Shown here piece after piece: positions 36,467-49,167 of a stretch of 64,000 nt of DNA. Under the pieces are notes generated by a model. That model saw only the letters and a program-made list of their open reading frames with translations. It ran no database searches and had not been told where the DNA came from. How positions within the stretch are numbered: position 1 is the stretch's first letter; every line of letters starts with the position of its first letter. Position numbers and translations under genes: made by a program. Origin of the DNA: Vitis vinifera (lineage: Eukaryota > Streptophyta > Magnoliopsida > Vitales > Vitaceae); the NCBI RefSeq assembly GCF_030704535.1, contig NC_081821.1, positions 3,487,001-3,551,000 on the forward strand, written 5' to 3'.

Positions 36467-38646
36467 TTACTTTGGTTTCTTGTTTCTCTGTAGAGATGAG
36501 GTTGGAGGAACTACACGCTTCTTGCTAAATGATTTGGTTCTGCTCTCTAAATCCTCATCACTATCATCACTATTGTCACTTCCACTTCTTGCAGATAGTG
36601 TAGACTCCTTGATACTTTTGGCAGATTTTCTTTTCCCAGCATCCAACTTAGCATGTAATTTTCTTTCAATGGGATCATTTGAAGGCCCAATTTTGGATTG
36701 ACGTGAAACTTTAGCACCCAGTCCAAGCCTGTAGAAACATGTTAAATATATTTTTTTGAAAAATAATAGAGAACCAAAATAATATCCAATGTGCACTTAC
36801 TAAAGGCAGACAACTCACCTAGAAGGTCGGGCTTCTAACTTAACATCAGTTGGTTCATCCACTAAAGGTGTGGACATATTCTTAACCCATTGCTCAGCCT
36901 GTACATACACAGCATATAATCATGCACAAAGCACACTTTAAACCTAATAAGTAGGGGGAAAAGAAGTTGGTAGTCAATACTGGTGCAATTGAGGCATCTA
37001 ATATGCCTTTAAAGAGTAACTAGAGTAATTTTAATTTAAAAAAACACACACTCACACACACATATACACACATGCACACATGTGGGAGTATGCCTACAAG
37101 GGTATGTGTATGAGAGAGAGTACAAAATGCATAACAAATTGATAGAAAGAGTCTGAAAGACATAAAGCAGTCATAAATGGAGCAAAGTAAATTAGTGCTC
37201 AAAGCAATTTCAGTTAGAACACCAAAATTTTAAGATAGGCCTTCCTCTATCTCCCTTTCATTGTTATCACAGTCATCAACATAAGCCACTATTATATCAC
37301 ATTGGCTGGATAACAACCTTAGAAAATAGATGTAATAACATACTTTAGGCCTTTAATCCAAGAATTGTTTGAATTATGATTCTCATAGCAGTGCAAGCTC
37401 AGGGAGGTCCAATCTTGCAGAGATTGGTTGGCAAAGCAGAACCTCAGTTTTATGCCGAGGGACTCTCTCAAAGGGATTAATCCTCTTCTGCATAATGATA
37501 TTAACAGGTTGCTTTGCATTGTTTGAGCATGGAGACAACACCTCCATATAGATAGATAGACACACAAATAACGCACATACACAAAGTGATATCCTTCTGA
37601 TTCATATGAAGTGCAATCAACCAATGTCTTCCCCTGTCATTAGAGACGCACCCAGTCTCACTTCTTTATATTGGCTAATACCAATTGATCCACAGCTTCA
37701 GATATTTCCTCCTTGTTCGGTTTCTCTTTTCCAAGTTTTAGTGGGGCACCCAAGGTAGATGCTTGCAGAGAATAGAGGTATAAAGAATAGTAAAAGATGT
37801 CCATTGGAAAATCAAAGTCACTTGTAACTTCTCAGGATTTAGCATCTTCTAACTTCAAGGAATCTTCCCCTTATCTCTCATACATGGGGATTCTTACTTT
37901 CAGTTGTTAAAATGACTCATTTTTTTATATTATAGGAAACACCATTGACAGGTCTCCTGAAAATATCCCATTTTCAGCAAATTTTCCAGTCAACCCAAGA
38001 CTTTGTTGCTAAACATAACTTTGAATATTCTAAGAGAAAAAAGGGGGGTTGGCGGGGTGCTGGTGTGAGAATTTACCAATTTGAATGCCTTGTTTAAAAC
38101 AACCAATTGAGAAGGGCAAGTCTTTGGCGGTGTAGACATGCTCATTGAAATTTCTTTGTCACCCTAAACAATCAACACAGGACAAAACATAATCAAACAT
38201 CTTTCATATTTCAAGGGAAAAAAAAGAACAGGGAAAAAAAAACCAAACAAGGAAAAAAAAAACAAGTAATTTTCAGAATCGGATCTTCAAACATTTGGTG
38301 TGTAATTCAATCAGGCCCTACTCTAGGCCTTAAAGAATCAATGGGCATCATATTCATCTTAGCCACTTTAAACTAATCCTAACAGTAATCACTTTCATCA
38401 AATACCCATTTATGTTTCCATGATAAAATTTGCCTCTTAGTGCTCTTGTATGCATCTTGTGCTCTTCGTGCACCCTTCTTTGGGCGCTTTTTAATATATT
38501 GTTTCAATTTTTTTTTGTCCCAGCATCCAAACGAATGTATCTAACCTAGAAGTCGATTGATTGAATTAAGAAGAGAGACTGGAGCAGTACCTTGAACTCA
38601 GAGATCGAATGCTTTTGTGTAGACGGAGATCGGGGCTTCTTGTGCG
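36467..38646 (-). CDS. Small Lys/Ser/Asp-rich protein of unknown function, 5' end not found
   Basis: Four minus-strand exons connect in phase: 38646-38591, 38163-38077, 36898-36819, 36728-36467, about 161 codons. They read HKKPRSPSTQKHSISEFK, then GDKEISMSMSTPPKTCPSQL, then AEQWVKNMSTPLVDEP, then RLGLGAKVSRQSKIGPSNDP and ERKLHAKLDAGKRKS, ending in an acidic Ser-Asp stretch and a basic KKRVVPP...RNKKPK tail. The composition suggests a nuclear or nucleolar protein, possibly phosphorylated; no named domain is recognised. The first listed exon opens after a plausible acceptor (CTTCCAG) because the frame upstream meets a stop without an ATG. The true first exon may lie beyond 38650, at the edge of duplication copy B. 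The gene sits between the two duplication copies. Confidence 0.65.
37042..37083. repeat. CA-rich microsatellite in an intron
   Basis: Interrupted CACACA/CATACACA units between the second and third exons of the small protein gene. Confidence 0.75.
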
Positions 38647-39118
38647 CTGGAAGCAAGCCCCAGGGTGTACAGAATCAGCTTACTATTAGCAAGGTGATAA
38701 GGCCTAATTGTTGAACTATTGGGCCGCAAGTGGGCTGATGCCCAAAAATATGAAGAAAACTAAATACAGTTAAAATTAATTATAAATTTATTTATTTTTA
38801 AAATATTTAATATTTGTATAAAAGAAATGAATTTGAAGCTGTGTATAACAATAATTTATTGAGTTTAAATGTATTTGTAATTTTTCTCCATTTTTTTAAT
38901 TTTTTCTATCTTCCTTTTTTCAAAAACCAAACATAGCTTAAGAAATAAAGACAAGACACTGTTAAAAGAACTTCTTTTTTTCCATCTTCTTTTTTTAAAA
39001 AAAAAAAAAAAATTGTTGGGAAAAAAATTATATAATTTTCCAGTATATAATTAAATTAGATAAATATGTGCAAAGTTTTAATTGTCTAGATGAATTGGTT
39101 GAAAATTCACCTAAATTA

Positions 39119-39430
39119 TAAGGCTCTGAAATTGTTTTCTAGTTCTTTATAACAAAAAACACTTTTGATAATTAAAAACTATTTTTTATTTTTTGAGTAC
39201 ATCTTTTAATTATTTTATATTATTTTTATTTGTTTTTTAAGGGTTGTTTTAAGAAATAATTATAAAAAATGTAAAATGATTAAAAATAAAATATTAAATA
39301 TAAAAACATATTTAAAAATATTAAAAAAGGGTTAAAAGCATTTTAGGTTTTTAAGTAGACTTTTGTTATATAAAAACCATAAAACAATTTTCAAAAAATA
39401 TTATCAAAAAATATTTTTTGGAACAAACAG
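39119..39430. mobile_element. Short AT-rich insertion, probable miniature DNA element
   Basis: Absent from copy A. The left end reads ATAAGGCTCTGAAATTG and the right end GGAACAAACAGAC, roughly inverted (AGGCTCTG against AGGGTCTG). CCTAAATT flanks both sides, consistent with an 8-bp target duplication. No coding content. Confidence 0.55.
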
Positions 39431-39604
39431 ACCCTAAATTTTTCTGGTTGTATCAGAGCAGTAGAATTTTATTTTATTTTGTGTAGTTTATCCTCTGCTC
39501 AGGTAAAGGATTCAAAATCTGCACCAAAGTGGATAGAATTCCAAATTGGGCTTGGAGCCTTGGGCCGGCTCAATCTAACTTGTAGGAAAGTCTTTGGAGA
39601 TTTA

Positions 39605-39965
39605 AGGTTAACTGTTTTCAAAAACAATTTTTTGTTTTCAAGGACAAAAAAACAAGTTTGGAAAATTATTTTCTATTTTTATTCTTAAAAACATAAAATA
39701 TGGTATTTTCAAAGAACATCTTTAATTGTTTTCATTTGTTTTCTTAGTATTGTTTTACAAAATAATTATATAAATATGAATAATGACTAAAAATAAAGAA
39801 TTACATATAAAAGTTATTTTTAAAAACATAAAAAATAGATTAAAAATATTTTAAGTTCCTAAACAAACATTTGTTCAATAAAATATTAAAGAATGGTTTC
39901 AAAAATTGTTCTAAAAAACTGTTATTTAGAACTGATTTCGAGATCGATTACCAAAAGAGGGCCTT
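39605..39965. mobile_element. Second AT-rich insertion, unclassified
   Basis: Absent from the matching place in copy A. It starts AAGGTTAACTGTTTTC and ends AGAGGGCCTT; its body resembles the insertion at 39119 in base composition and in GTTTTC / AAAAACATA motifs. Terminal repeats and target duplications are not clear. Confidence 0.4.
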
Positions 39966-40330
39966 AGTTTGTAATTTGGCTTGAGCTTACACCAAAAAAT
40001 TCACTCCAACCCCATTTCTAATGTGTTCAATTAGTCTAATAATTCAACTGATTTGAAGTTTATTGCAAACTGAATGGGATAAAATCAGATTGGATTGGAC
40101 TGAGACAGATGATTTTTATATTTAAGTTGAAATCAAATTGATTTTTCTTGATAGGTAAGAGCTTAAGCAAGAGAACAAAAGGTAAAAGTGAGGTATGCCT
40201 AGAATCAGAAACAGAGCATACTGAACACAAACGAGAGTCATCAAACTCACCCAACAAAAAATAATGTTCATGGCAACAAGCTAATCCTCTCTGGAATTGA
40301 GAAAAGAACTCTTGGTGGCTCTGCTACCTT

Positions 40331-43300
40331 TCAGTGATGGACCTGTTTGTAACTGAAGTTGATAATGAAGGTGCGAATTTCCATTGGAGCAAGTTCCACC
40401 ACTAGCTTTTCTGGGTGGACAGGTTCTCCCCTCAACACTGTGGATTTTTTTTCAGCAGAGCCTTCTACTTTCCAAACCAGTCTCTTCTTCTCCATTTCTG
40501 CCTTTTCTTGGTTAGCAGATAAGGACATCTCTGTTATTTTGATTATCTGAATGCATGGAAAGTCAGACACTATAAGAACAATTGGATGGTTTATTGTAAA
40601 GAGACTGAACTATTGTTCTGCACTTACTGCTTTTACATACCTTCTTTTCTGGGAAAACTTTTTTCAGTTCTACACTTGCCATGACTGAGAGATCCTTGTC
40701 CTCCCCAATCTTGTATTTCAAACACCAAACCGAAGTAAGAGTTTCAGAAAAATATGGTTGGAATTGTGTTTTTCATGTATCCAGTAAGCATATAGACAAT
40801 GTCTTGTTTCAGTGACTTTGAAAGTAATTTAGTCAGAAAAAATTGATCCCATGATGGTTGAGAAGTTCCTTGACATGAAAGCAAATTTACTAAGAAAAAT
40901 AGAAAAGAAAGAAAAATGGTTTTCAGAAAAATGTACAAAAAAGAGCTTGAAAATATTTCATATCAGAAAAAATGTAGTGCAACTGGAAGACATTTATCTG
41001 AGAGAGGGATTGAACGAAACTTCAAAGCAGGTAAACTCGAGAAGGGCAACAAATTTTTTCAAGGAAAAATTCAAGAAACAAACCAAATACCTCGTATAAG
41101 TGTGCCAACCTGAGGAGAACTTTTCCTTCATCCAGTTCCTGCAAATTTCAAAACAAAAATTTAAGTAGGAAGCAAAAGTCCCTCCATCTTCATTAGGCAC
41201 TTCTTTGGAATATTACAAAGAAGTAAAGATCTACATATAGAATCCTTCCAGTAACAGTCTCCATTTGAGAGTGAAGAGTTTAGCTTCACAAGGGCAGCTG
41301 GTATTTTCAATCCCCTTTTTAATGAAAGAAGGCATACAAGATGCAACAGATAAACACTTCTTTAACAAGGCTGAGAGATAAATACCTGAAGGGTTATCAT
41401 TGCTATATTATCTGGTAACATATAGGAGGGATCCATCCCCAAAAAGGAGGGTAAATGAGAGTTTGCCCAATTATCTCCATCCTGCAAAAAGGCAGTCAAT
41501 CACCTCTGAGTTGTGGGTTCACTTTCACCATTAATAAATATACTTTAAGGTTTCTGCTTCACCTGCTCAGAGAAGGCTAATAGGAGAGGAGAATATATCT
41601 CTTGGCCATATGATCGACGCCATTTAGCACCCTCTCCTAAAGGATCAATTCTGAGATAATACTTTCCCTGAATCTGTGAAGAGTATGTTGTTAAGCAAGT
41701 CAGATGTGGGTGCTGAAAAATGCTTGCTTCATGGGGACTAAGAATGAAAAGATTTATATCCCGAATGTGAAATGGGCTAACAGAGAAGGATGCACAAAAG
41801 TACAGTTTTTATGCAATAATTAGAATCAAAATCCCAGTTGGTGAATAAAGAGTCATCTGATATATGCTTACGGTTAGTCCTTCACATTTATCAACAACAC
41901 ACACTGTCTCATCTAGTCCCTCTCTAACTCCTTTGTCATCCTCCGTAACCAGCCTCCTATACAACAGAGGAAATCCATATTATTTATCCCAAAATCATTT
42001 GATATGAAGGAAATAAAGAATATGATAATTCAGATAAAGTTAAAAAAGACAAGCAGTGAAGAGGGAGAAACAAACCTATGGAGCATTAGCTCCAACTGCC
42101 CATCTGCAATGCTGGATCCTCCCACAGGTCGATCAACCAAGACTGACAGCTCTGTCCTGTTGTCTTTTGTGTAAATTCCCAGATTAATCTGAAAGAAAAA
42201 CGAATTAGATTTTGAAATATTATGTCCATAGAGACCGATTTCAACAATATAGATTTAAAATAAAAAGAGAAGAATCAAATGTTCAAAAGAACAACATCCA
42301 ATAATTGTGATTGAGAAGGGAATATACCGGGTAATAATTTCCTGCAATAGGTTGATTCACTTCAAGGTCCCAGTCACTTCTATAATCTCGAATCTGTCAA
42401 TACAGTAATTTCTTTATAATGTGGCATACAAACTGATTTTACATGTTTCTAGCAATACATTGAAATCGTGCAACATACCCTTTTAATGAAATCACGTCCA
42501 TTAGAATCTGTATAAAATGTTTTGTTGCTCTTCATGGTTGTTGTAATCCTAGTTACAACCTCTTTGCCTATCATATCATCAATAGGAATAGATCCAACCT
42601 GAAATTTTATTGATAAATAAACTCTTAAATATCCTGCTAACTATTCTTGCTGCTATATGTTCACAAGGGGCTAGATGTAATGAACTTACAGTAAACTCAA
42701 CTTCAGCATGCTCTTTATCCCTGTACAGTCTGGTGATCTGTTCATGAATACAATGGCAACCAAAAGCATGGTTCATGAATGAATTCTACTTTCGTAAATG
42801 ACAGAACAGAGATTTTTTATTTTCAGGACTTAACAGGCATAAGTTCTAAATTTATTTTTGAGATATGGCCTAAGCTTGAATGATAAAGTTCTCTTATAAT
42901 AAACAGTAAAAAATAAATGAAGGATTTCAGTGTTCATGCAAAAAGGCAAATCACCTGATATATCCATGAATTGATTCTGTGATGTACTTCATCCAATAAT
43001 GATCCTCGAAGAACAGTAAAAGAAACCTGAAATTTCTAGCAACACCTCTTTAATTTCCAATATCATTAGTTTCAAATCATGCATAAGTTATATGTAAGTT
43101 ATGTAACTCAGAAGGCTATGTACCTGCCCTTCAGATTTTATGGGATGTGTACCATTAGGACGGAAGATGTATGCTCCAGAGGGCTGCCACATTATATAAA
43201 AATGCGTTTTTTTGCATCAGTAAAAATAATGCACTAAAAGAAAGCCGGGCCTGAGAGATGAAGCAAACAGATACAATAAAAACATCTGGAGAAAAGGTTT

Positions 43301-46300
43301 AGTTACCTGAAAAACCTCAGTTCCATCAGTGGGAGAAATGAAAGGCTCGGTTCCATCATTTGCAGAGTAAAAACTGTATGATTGCTCCAAGAATGCTTTA
43401 ATCTTAAATTGCAAACTTATATCAAGTTAGATTCACATAATATATTGAGCCTATAGATGGAAAAGAAAGTAATATGACTAAACATTTTCAGGAAAATTAC
43501 TTATCAGAAGTATGCAGATTGATATGAAGAAACTTGTAAAGAGATATAAAGACATCATAAATTGGAAATAAATGAAGTACAAACAAAATAACATACCGAG
43601 TTTCTAACATTAGCATAATTAGTAAGTTTTCCTTCATTTCCAGAATAATTAAGTTTCAAATTTCCCGGTCCTACTTCAATTGTCTTATTTTGGCTCCTCT
43701 CTGACCTGTAAAATGTTTGCCTGACTGAAGCAGAAGCTGCAGCCAGAAAGGAGCACAAAAAGAACATACAACTTTGTGTCAATACCCCAGAGGAAGGATC
43801 AAACTTGATGGTTTTTCTACTGTCCATGAGTGTTTTCGAGCTATGGAAAAGTAATATGATTAACCTGATGATTTTGCGCCTGAGACAATGTAAGTGCTGA
43901 AGCCAAGAGGTGGTACAGATGCTGAAAATGCAAGCCAATACTTGGGGGCCACACTTGGGGATTTGCCCAGATAAGCCATAGTAGAAAAGCTTCTTATGCC
44001 AAGAGAAGCATTGGCTATAGGTAGAAGCTGTGACTCTATTTCTTTTCCACTAGGGTCCTTAACAGTGACATTCCCATTGATCACCTGTAGATGATGTACG
44101 AAAATTCACAAGAAACAAGGTTAACATATATATGATTTAATTTTAAGGCACGCATATTGCTTCCTGTAGGTTATATGAGACCATTGAGTTGCTTCAAAGG
44201 CGCATATATCTCAATGATTTTTCATTTTTTTTTAAGTGATAGTGCATTAGCTAAAAGATGACAGCAACCAAGTATTAGAAGTACTCACAGGAATTCTAAT
44301 TACATCATCTCTTTTCCATCCCAGAGAATTGTACACAACAACAACCTGCATAGAGAACACAGCGTAAGGCGATCTATTTTGAGTGGAATAAAACTGCTAT
44401 TCCTAAATTAATGCAAAACAAACAAGAGGAGTTTCTTTTGTACCTACCAGGTTTTTCCCTCGAGACAGATCTATTTCTGATGGGGGACAGTAACTTATAT
44501 TCATGAGTGGACACTGAAAAATAATACAGGACAAGAAAAGGAAAATGGGGTTAAAAACAAATAAAGAATCAGCATTCCAGATTTTATCAGAAAAAAAATA
44601 CGAAAAAAAAAGAAGAAAAAAAAGCTAGCTAATGCCAAGAACAATGGCCATGACTTCTACTAAGGACAAAATTGACCCTTTTCTCATGGATGATAGATGT
44701 ATGGGCATGCAGGTTACTTGAAATATAAAGTATAAACAACTGTGTTATCTTTTGCCTGTTGAAACTTAGTCGCGGGGTTCCTGCATCCAGTTTTTGATGC
44801 TGACTCTACCATGCAAGCAAGTGAAGTTGCAACTAACTCTTCAGCCTGCAGCAGATATTAAATCAATGGAAACATTTTAATTTTGGAACAAGGAAAGAAA
44901 CTAGTAACAACATATTGGAACATCCATATCAAATCAAGACCTCCTTGTAGCCTATTGACAGTCGTTTTGCGTAATCATCAGCCACATGCTGCTGCTCTGT
45001 GCCAGTAACCGCATCATGATGCTGAGCAATCGCCAAAGCATCAGCTAGAGTGTCAGTCTTTGGACCTGTTTTACTCCTCCCCTTGAAAAATTCCAATTGC
45101 CTTGCTGCCTGATTATATATTAGTGTAATGAGCATCAACAGATTTGAAATTCTGCTATCCATAAAAGCAGAAGGCATTCACATGAGACATACCAAATAGT
45201 ATCCACTTAACATTCTTATATAGCCTTTGAGGGCTGGTCGACTCGTGAAATATCCTGTCCAGTAAGTGTTGAGAGTATTTGCATATCTGATATATGAATA
45301 AAACAAGTCACAAGCATAGGTCAAAGGGGAATGATTCTGATACCAATTTTCAATTTTAAAGTTTTCCAACTTACGGAAAGAAATCATCAGTTTTGAGTGG
45401 CCAGGACTCATTTGCTGCATATTTTGCATCAGTGTAAATTGATGGGGTTGAGTACAAGGCATTGACTCTTCCATCCTGCAAGGATTCCAAATTCACATTT
45501 CCATCAACAGGGAAAACTACAAATTACATAGAAAATTGAATAAAATGAGATGAAATCATAAGCAGATTCATGCTCATATGGATAGCCAAATTGAAATTAA
45601 AAAGAGATGCTCTAAAATGATTGGATTTAGCTACATGCTAAAGAAAGCATTTACATTGGCTTAAAAGAGCACTAACTTGATTAACATAATGGATAAGCTT
45701 GTCCATTTGCCGGAACCATGTGGTTGCATATTGATACATGAAATCCATCCCCATGGTCCACATTATATGATTTGTGCGAGTTATGTTAGCCTGAAAAGCA
45801 GACAATAAAGAAAATTTCCGGTAAGCCTCAATAGATAGATTCTTCTTTGCAAATAAAATCCAAGCTAATCACACTAGAGTATAATAAAAAAAAAACTTAA
45901 AACTCAAACAAGGCAGCCCTTTTTCAAATTCATCAAGATCTTAATTTTGAATTTACATTTGGAGCAGCATTTAGGATATTCATGATTTAGATAAAGATAA
46001 GAAAAGCTTAGTAGTTATTTGGCTTCCCTTAAATCAGAACCAAATACCTTCATCATACACTGATACACAGCCTGTAACAATAGCACTCTACTTACTTGTG
46101 AGATTGCAGCAGATACAAAGTCGTTAACACGCTCTTGGACATTGTAGTCAAATAAGTTGATGTCATCCTTCGATTAAGAACAGAAACATTAAATTCCATT
46201 TAGGAAGTAGGAAATGTGGAAGAGCCTTTTACTGGTATTTGATTAAGGATTTACCTGGACAATAGGGGAGCCGTAGTTAATTTCAAAGTTGAAACCAGTT

Positions 46301-47753
46301 GGAGGTGCATAGCTCTCTGGGAACACACTAGCAAAGATCTGCAAAAAGGTTAAATTATTTAATGTTCTAGACATTGGGTGCTAAAATAACTCTTTTTGAG
46401 CAATCCATTGTTATTTCCCATTACAAAATCCTAAACAATTACAAACCACTTGAATCAATCACCTGTGCTGATGAACCAAAACTCTTAGAGCCCTGCCAGA
46501 CAACCTCAAGACTCTTCTCTTTTTTCCGTTTAGCTACGTCTTGGTAGTCGATTCGCCAAAAGAAAAGAGAATCGAATCCAACCTACACCAGAAAACAGGC
46601 TTGTTTTCACATTACTTTTGGACAAATGTGCCTAAGAAAGCAGTCTAAAATTAGTACTCAGATTCTCTTGAGGCAAATTCTCCTCATTAATCATCCACTG
46701 ACAGACGAAGAAAAAAGGATGAATATGCGGATTCATTCAGGAGTGAAAATAGGTGAGAAGCCATACCTCTGCTCCCAACAGATAAGCCTGCACTGCAGAA
46801 TGGCCAAAGGGATCAATTTGCCAACCAATTCTGGGAGTCACACCGAACTCATCTTTGATAAACCGATGCCCAAGGGTTGTCTGATCAATCATGTCAATGT
46901 AATTTGTGGCAGCCTCATCATGCATGCACATACCCCCATTTCTGCACCCCCAGAATTTGAAAATCACAACCCAAATGACGAACACAATATAAAATCTCAA
47001 TTTCCCTTTTCACAAACCAATCCATACTAAAGAAAAAATGGCAAAAATTTAAAGCTTAAATTCAAGATCATCAACTGGAATAGTTCCTTGTAATACCCAA
47101 TATTTGAAATTAGCATTCTCAGTAATTAAATAGAACAAAGAGTTTGTATTATCTCCTACATGAACTCTAGTTGACCCGAGCTGACAAGCTGCTTGACTAT
47201 ATTCTGGACTATCTTGCTCTGGTCTCTCCACCAACGCTGGAAAAATGCCTGTATGATCAGTAGAACACATGTCAATTTCCAAGTCTGAAATGAAAGAGAA
47301 AACTAAACCCTCAGTTCGAATGCCTGTATGATCAGTACAATCTTATAGTGTTAGGCAATGAACCAATGATATATACAAATTAGCTTAAATTTCAATCCAA
47401 TTTTCTGCAAGAAAACGGAAAAAGATGAAGAGGAGAAAAGAGAAAGAAATGGGTGCCTGTTCAACATAGATGAATCTCCGGTTCTTATTAGCCAGAAGTG
47501 CTGGAATCAAAGAATCCAGTATATTCTCAACACACCCTTCATCAGCAGTATAGTTTGAACCCACGTAGTACTGATCAACAGTCTTCCTCCATCCCACATC
47601 ATTGTGCGTGTGAGGAACCAAATGAACATTGAGCTTCCCGGGAACAACGCTCTGCCCAGTTTTGTAGACCATGAACTTTGATTCTGCAACTAAAGCACAA
47701 GATAAAAATAGAACCAGTGAACACAGTCTGAAAGGGGTCATAGCCATGGGCAT
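40331..47753 (-). CDS. GH38 alpha-mannosidase, lysosomal/vacuolar type, about 1028 aa, 28 exons
   Basis: The enzyme hydrolyses alpha-mannosyl residues of N-glycans; plant members act in the vacuole or apoplast. The 28 minus-strand exons run from 47753-47457, 47248-47160 and 46941-46767 through to 41138-41091, 40709-40641 and 40546-40331; all phases agree and no stop interrupts. An N-terminal signal peptide ([20 protein letters not shown]) is followed by [12 protein letters not shown] (zinc ligands, about residues 48-52), [10 protein letters not shown] (nucleophile Asp about 172) and [16 protein letters not shown] (zinc ligand region, about 410-422). C-terminal GH38 beta domains end in KRLVWKVEG...[16 protein letters not shown]-glycosylation sequons are frequent. 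The start is the ATG at 47753, which opens the signal peptide; an in-frame ATG at 47849 would add 32 residues before it. Two introns use GC donors (after 47457 and 44756). Length matches plant family members. Confidence 0.95.
47244..47337 (-). promoter_or_regulatory. Duplicated 3' splice acceptor of mannosidase intron 1
   Basis: On the minus strand TACTGATCATACAGGCATT occurs twice, at 47337-47319 and 47262-47244, each with CATACAG|GCATT. Only the lower one leads into [12 protein letters not shown]; use of the other would give AFELRV and a stop. Confidence 0.7.
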
Positions 47754-48841
47754 CTGGTGAGAATGGCAGACTAGGAGCTCAAAGTATTTGTATATATGAT
47801 CGCCATGAATGGTTTGTCTTTTACTGTTTTTTTTTTCGGTTTTGGGCATTCAAAAAAGTCTTCTTTCCACCAATTTTTTCCAGGCAGTTTCGAGTGTGAC
47901 TCGGAGCTTTGACATGATGAATTGAAGTGTGAATATGGTGGGTCTAACAGAAATTTCCAAAGACTAGAATCCAGGAATGCGTGTTTCTTGGGATACATTG
48001 ACTCCAGGGCTTCTGCTTAACCAACAACGACTCTGTTTCTCCTTGGCTTGGCCTTGGAAAACCCATTTTCCTCTTGCATGTAGGGCGGCTTCTCATGTTT
48101 GTTTTCCTGTTTCATGGTTGAAAAAGTAAGAATTTTCAGAGAATAATGGAAGAAGGTGCAGAGAAAGATTGCCTTCAATTTTGCTTGGACCATAACCAAA
48201 AATTTCATGTCTTTCTCTTAGGTTATAGCCTACTGGGATATCTTGATGGATGTTAATCATGTCCCCATAAAATCATTCGAACAGAAGGTGCAATTACATT
48301 GTAAGACCCCCAATTTTGTTCTCAAAGCATACTACATGTATGCTCACACGTTTTGACTTTGTGAGAGCCAATACTTTCTTTCTTGATGTTCCAAAGTAAC
48401 ACTAGTTACTTTCATTTTGTTTCCTTGCTAACATAAAATAGGTAAATGAGTTGTGATAACAGCTCCTACACGTTATTCTGAAGGCCTCTGATCCCTTAGG
48501 TGGAGTCTTAAGATCGATGTTTTGAAAATGTAGGTGGCTCCAATCAATCAATCATTCAAATCAACCATTATGAACAACTCAGCTATCATTTGACCAAAAC
48601 ACTGATGCACTTTCCCACCATGTGGCCAGAAGTTACGCCCAAGCCCATCACCATCATTCAGCTACCGTGGGATTAGATGTATGGATTCGAACCATGGAGA
48701 CTCGCGGTTGACGAAAGGAGAAAAGGGAACCGGAACCACTGCCCCGGGCGGGTTTTGTAGGTAGCCGTGCCGCGGGGGATGGGTTTTAATTTTAATTAAA
48801 TGGGTTTGAAAGGAATTTATTTATTTTTTAAAAATTGGGGA
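47754..48841 (-). other. Mannosidase promoter/leader region
   Basis: About 1.1 kb between the mannosidase ATG and the copia element. Short minus-strand open frames (47771-47998, 48017-48208) have no domains. A GC-rich patch at about 48730-48785 (GCCCCGGGCGGG, GTGCCGCGGGGG) may belong to an older element. Confidence 0.45.
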
Positions 48842-48846
48842 TAGAT
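48842..48846. repeat. 5-bp target-site duplication, left copy
   Basis: TAGAT precedes the LTR and is repeated at 53507-53511. Confidence 0.85.
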
Positions 48847-49158
48847 TGTTGGACAAAAACAAGACTAAACAATAGCAAGGAAAAAAATAGAGCTCTTTAA
48901 CTCTAAAAAACAGAGCTTCACCATACCAAAGAAAATGCTTCTAGATATTTTTATTGCAGTCCTTAATTCCACTACAGCAAACATTTCTATTTATAAAAAA
49001 AACAAAGAGGACACAATCTGTCCCACTACACCACTAACACTTGACCCACTACACCCACTACACCCACTAACTTGATTTTAGCAACAAGCTCCTTATTTGA
49101 CTAACTCAACCATAAGAATAGGAATATGCCAACAGCCACTTTGAATCAGTCTTCAACA
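48847..49158 (-). repeat. 3' LTR of the copia element
   Basis: 312 bp, starting TGTTGGACAAAAAC and ending CTTCAACA on the plus strand. It is nearly identical to 53203-53506, with a few substitutions, and is longer mainly by an extra copy of a 9-10-base CCCACTACA-type unit. Confidence 0.95.
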
Positions 49159-49167
49159 CTCCCCCTT
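49159..49167 (-). promoter_or_regulatory. Polypurine tract of the copia element
   Basis: AAGGGGGAG on the minus strand directly abuts the 3' LTR, the standard site for plus-strand priming. Confidence 0.8.

Larger units (their letters stand above)
38760..41378. repeat. Segmental duplication, copy B (contains the intact mannosidase 3' end)
   Basis: Pairs with 34360-36435. It is about 0.55 kb longer, mainly because of two insertions at about 39121-39430 and 39605-39965 that copy A lacks. It includes the last three exons of the intact alpha-mannosidase gene and its downstream DNA. Confidence 0.85.

Noticed and set aside
40851-41113. Plus-strand open frames near the mannosidase 3' exons
   Set aside because: They lie antisense across an intron and exon of the mannosidase and have no domain.
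46626-47030. 134-codon plus-strand open frame
   Set aside because: Antisense to mannosidase exon 3, which has an unambiguous GH38 sequence.
47754-47849. Upstream in-frame ATG adding 32 residues to the mannosidase
   Set aside because: It would put a hydrophilic stretch before the signal peptide; the ATG at 47753 opens directly into the hydrophobic segment.
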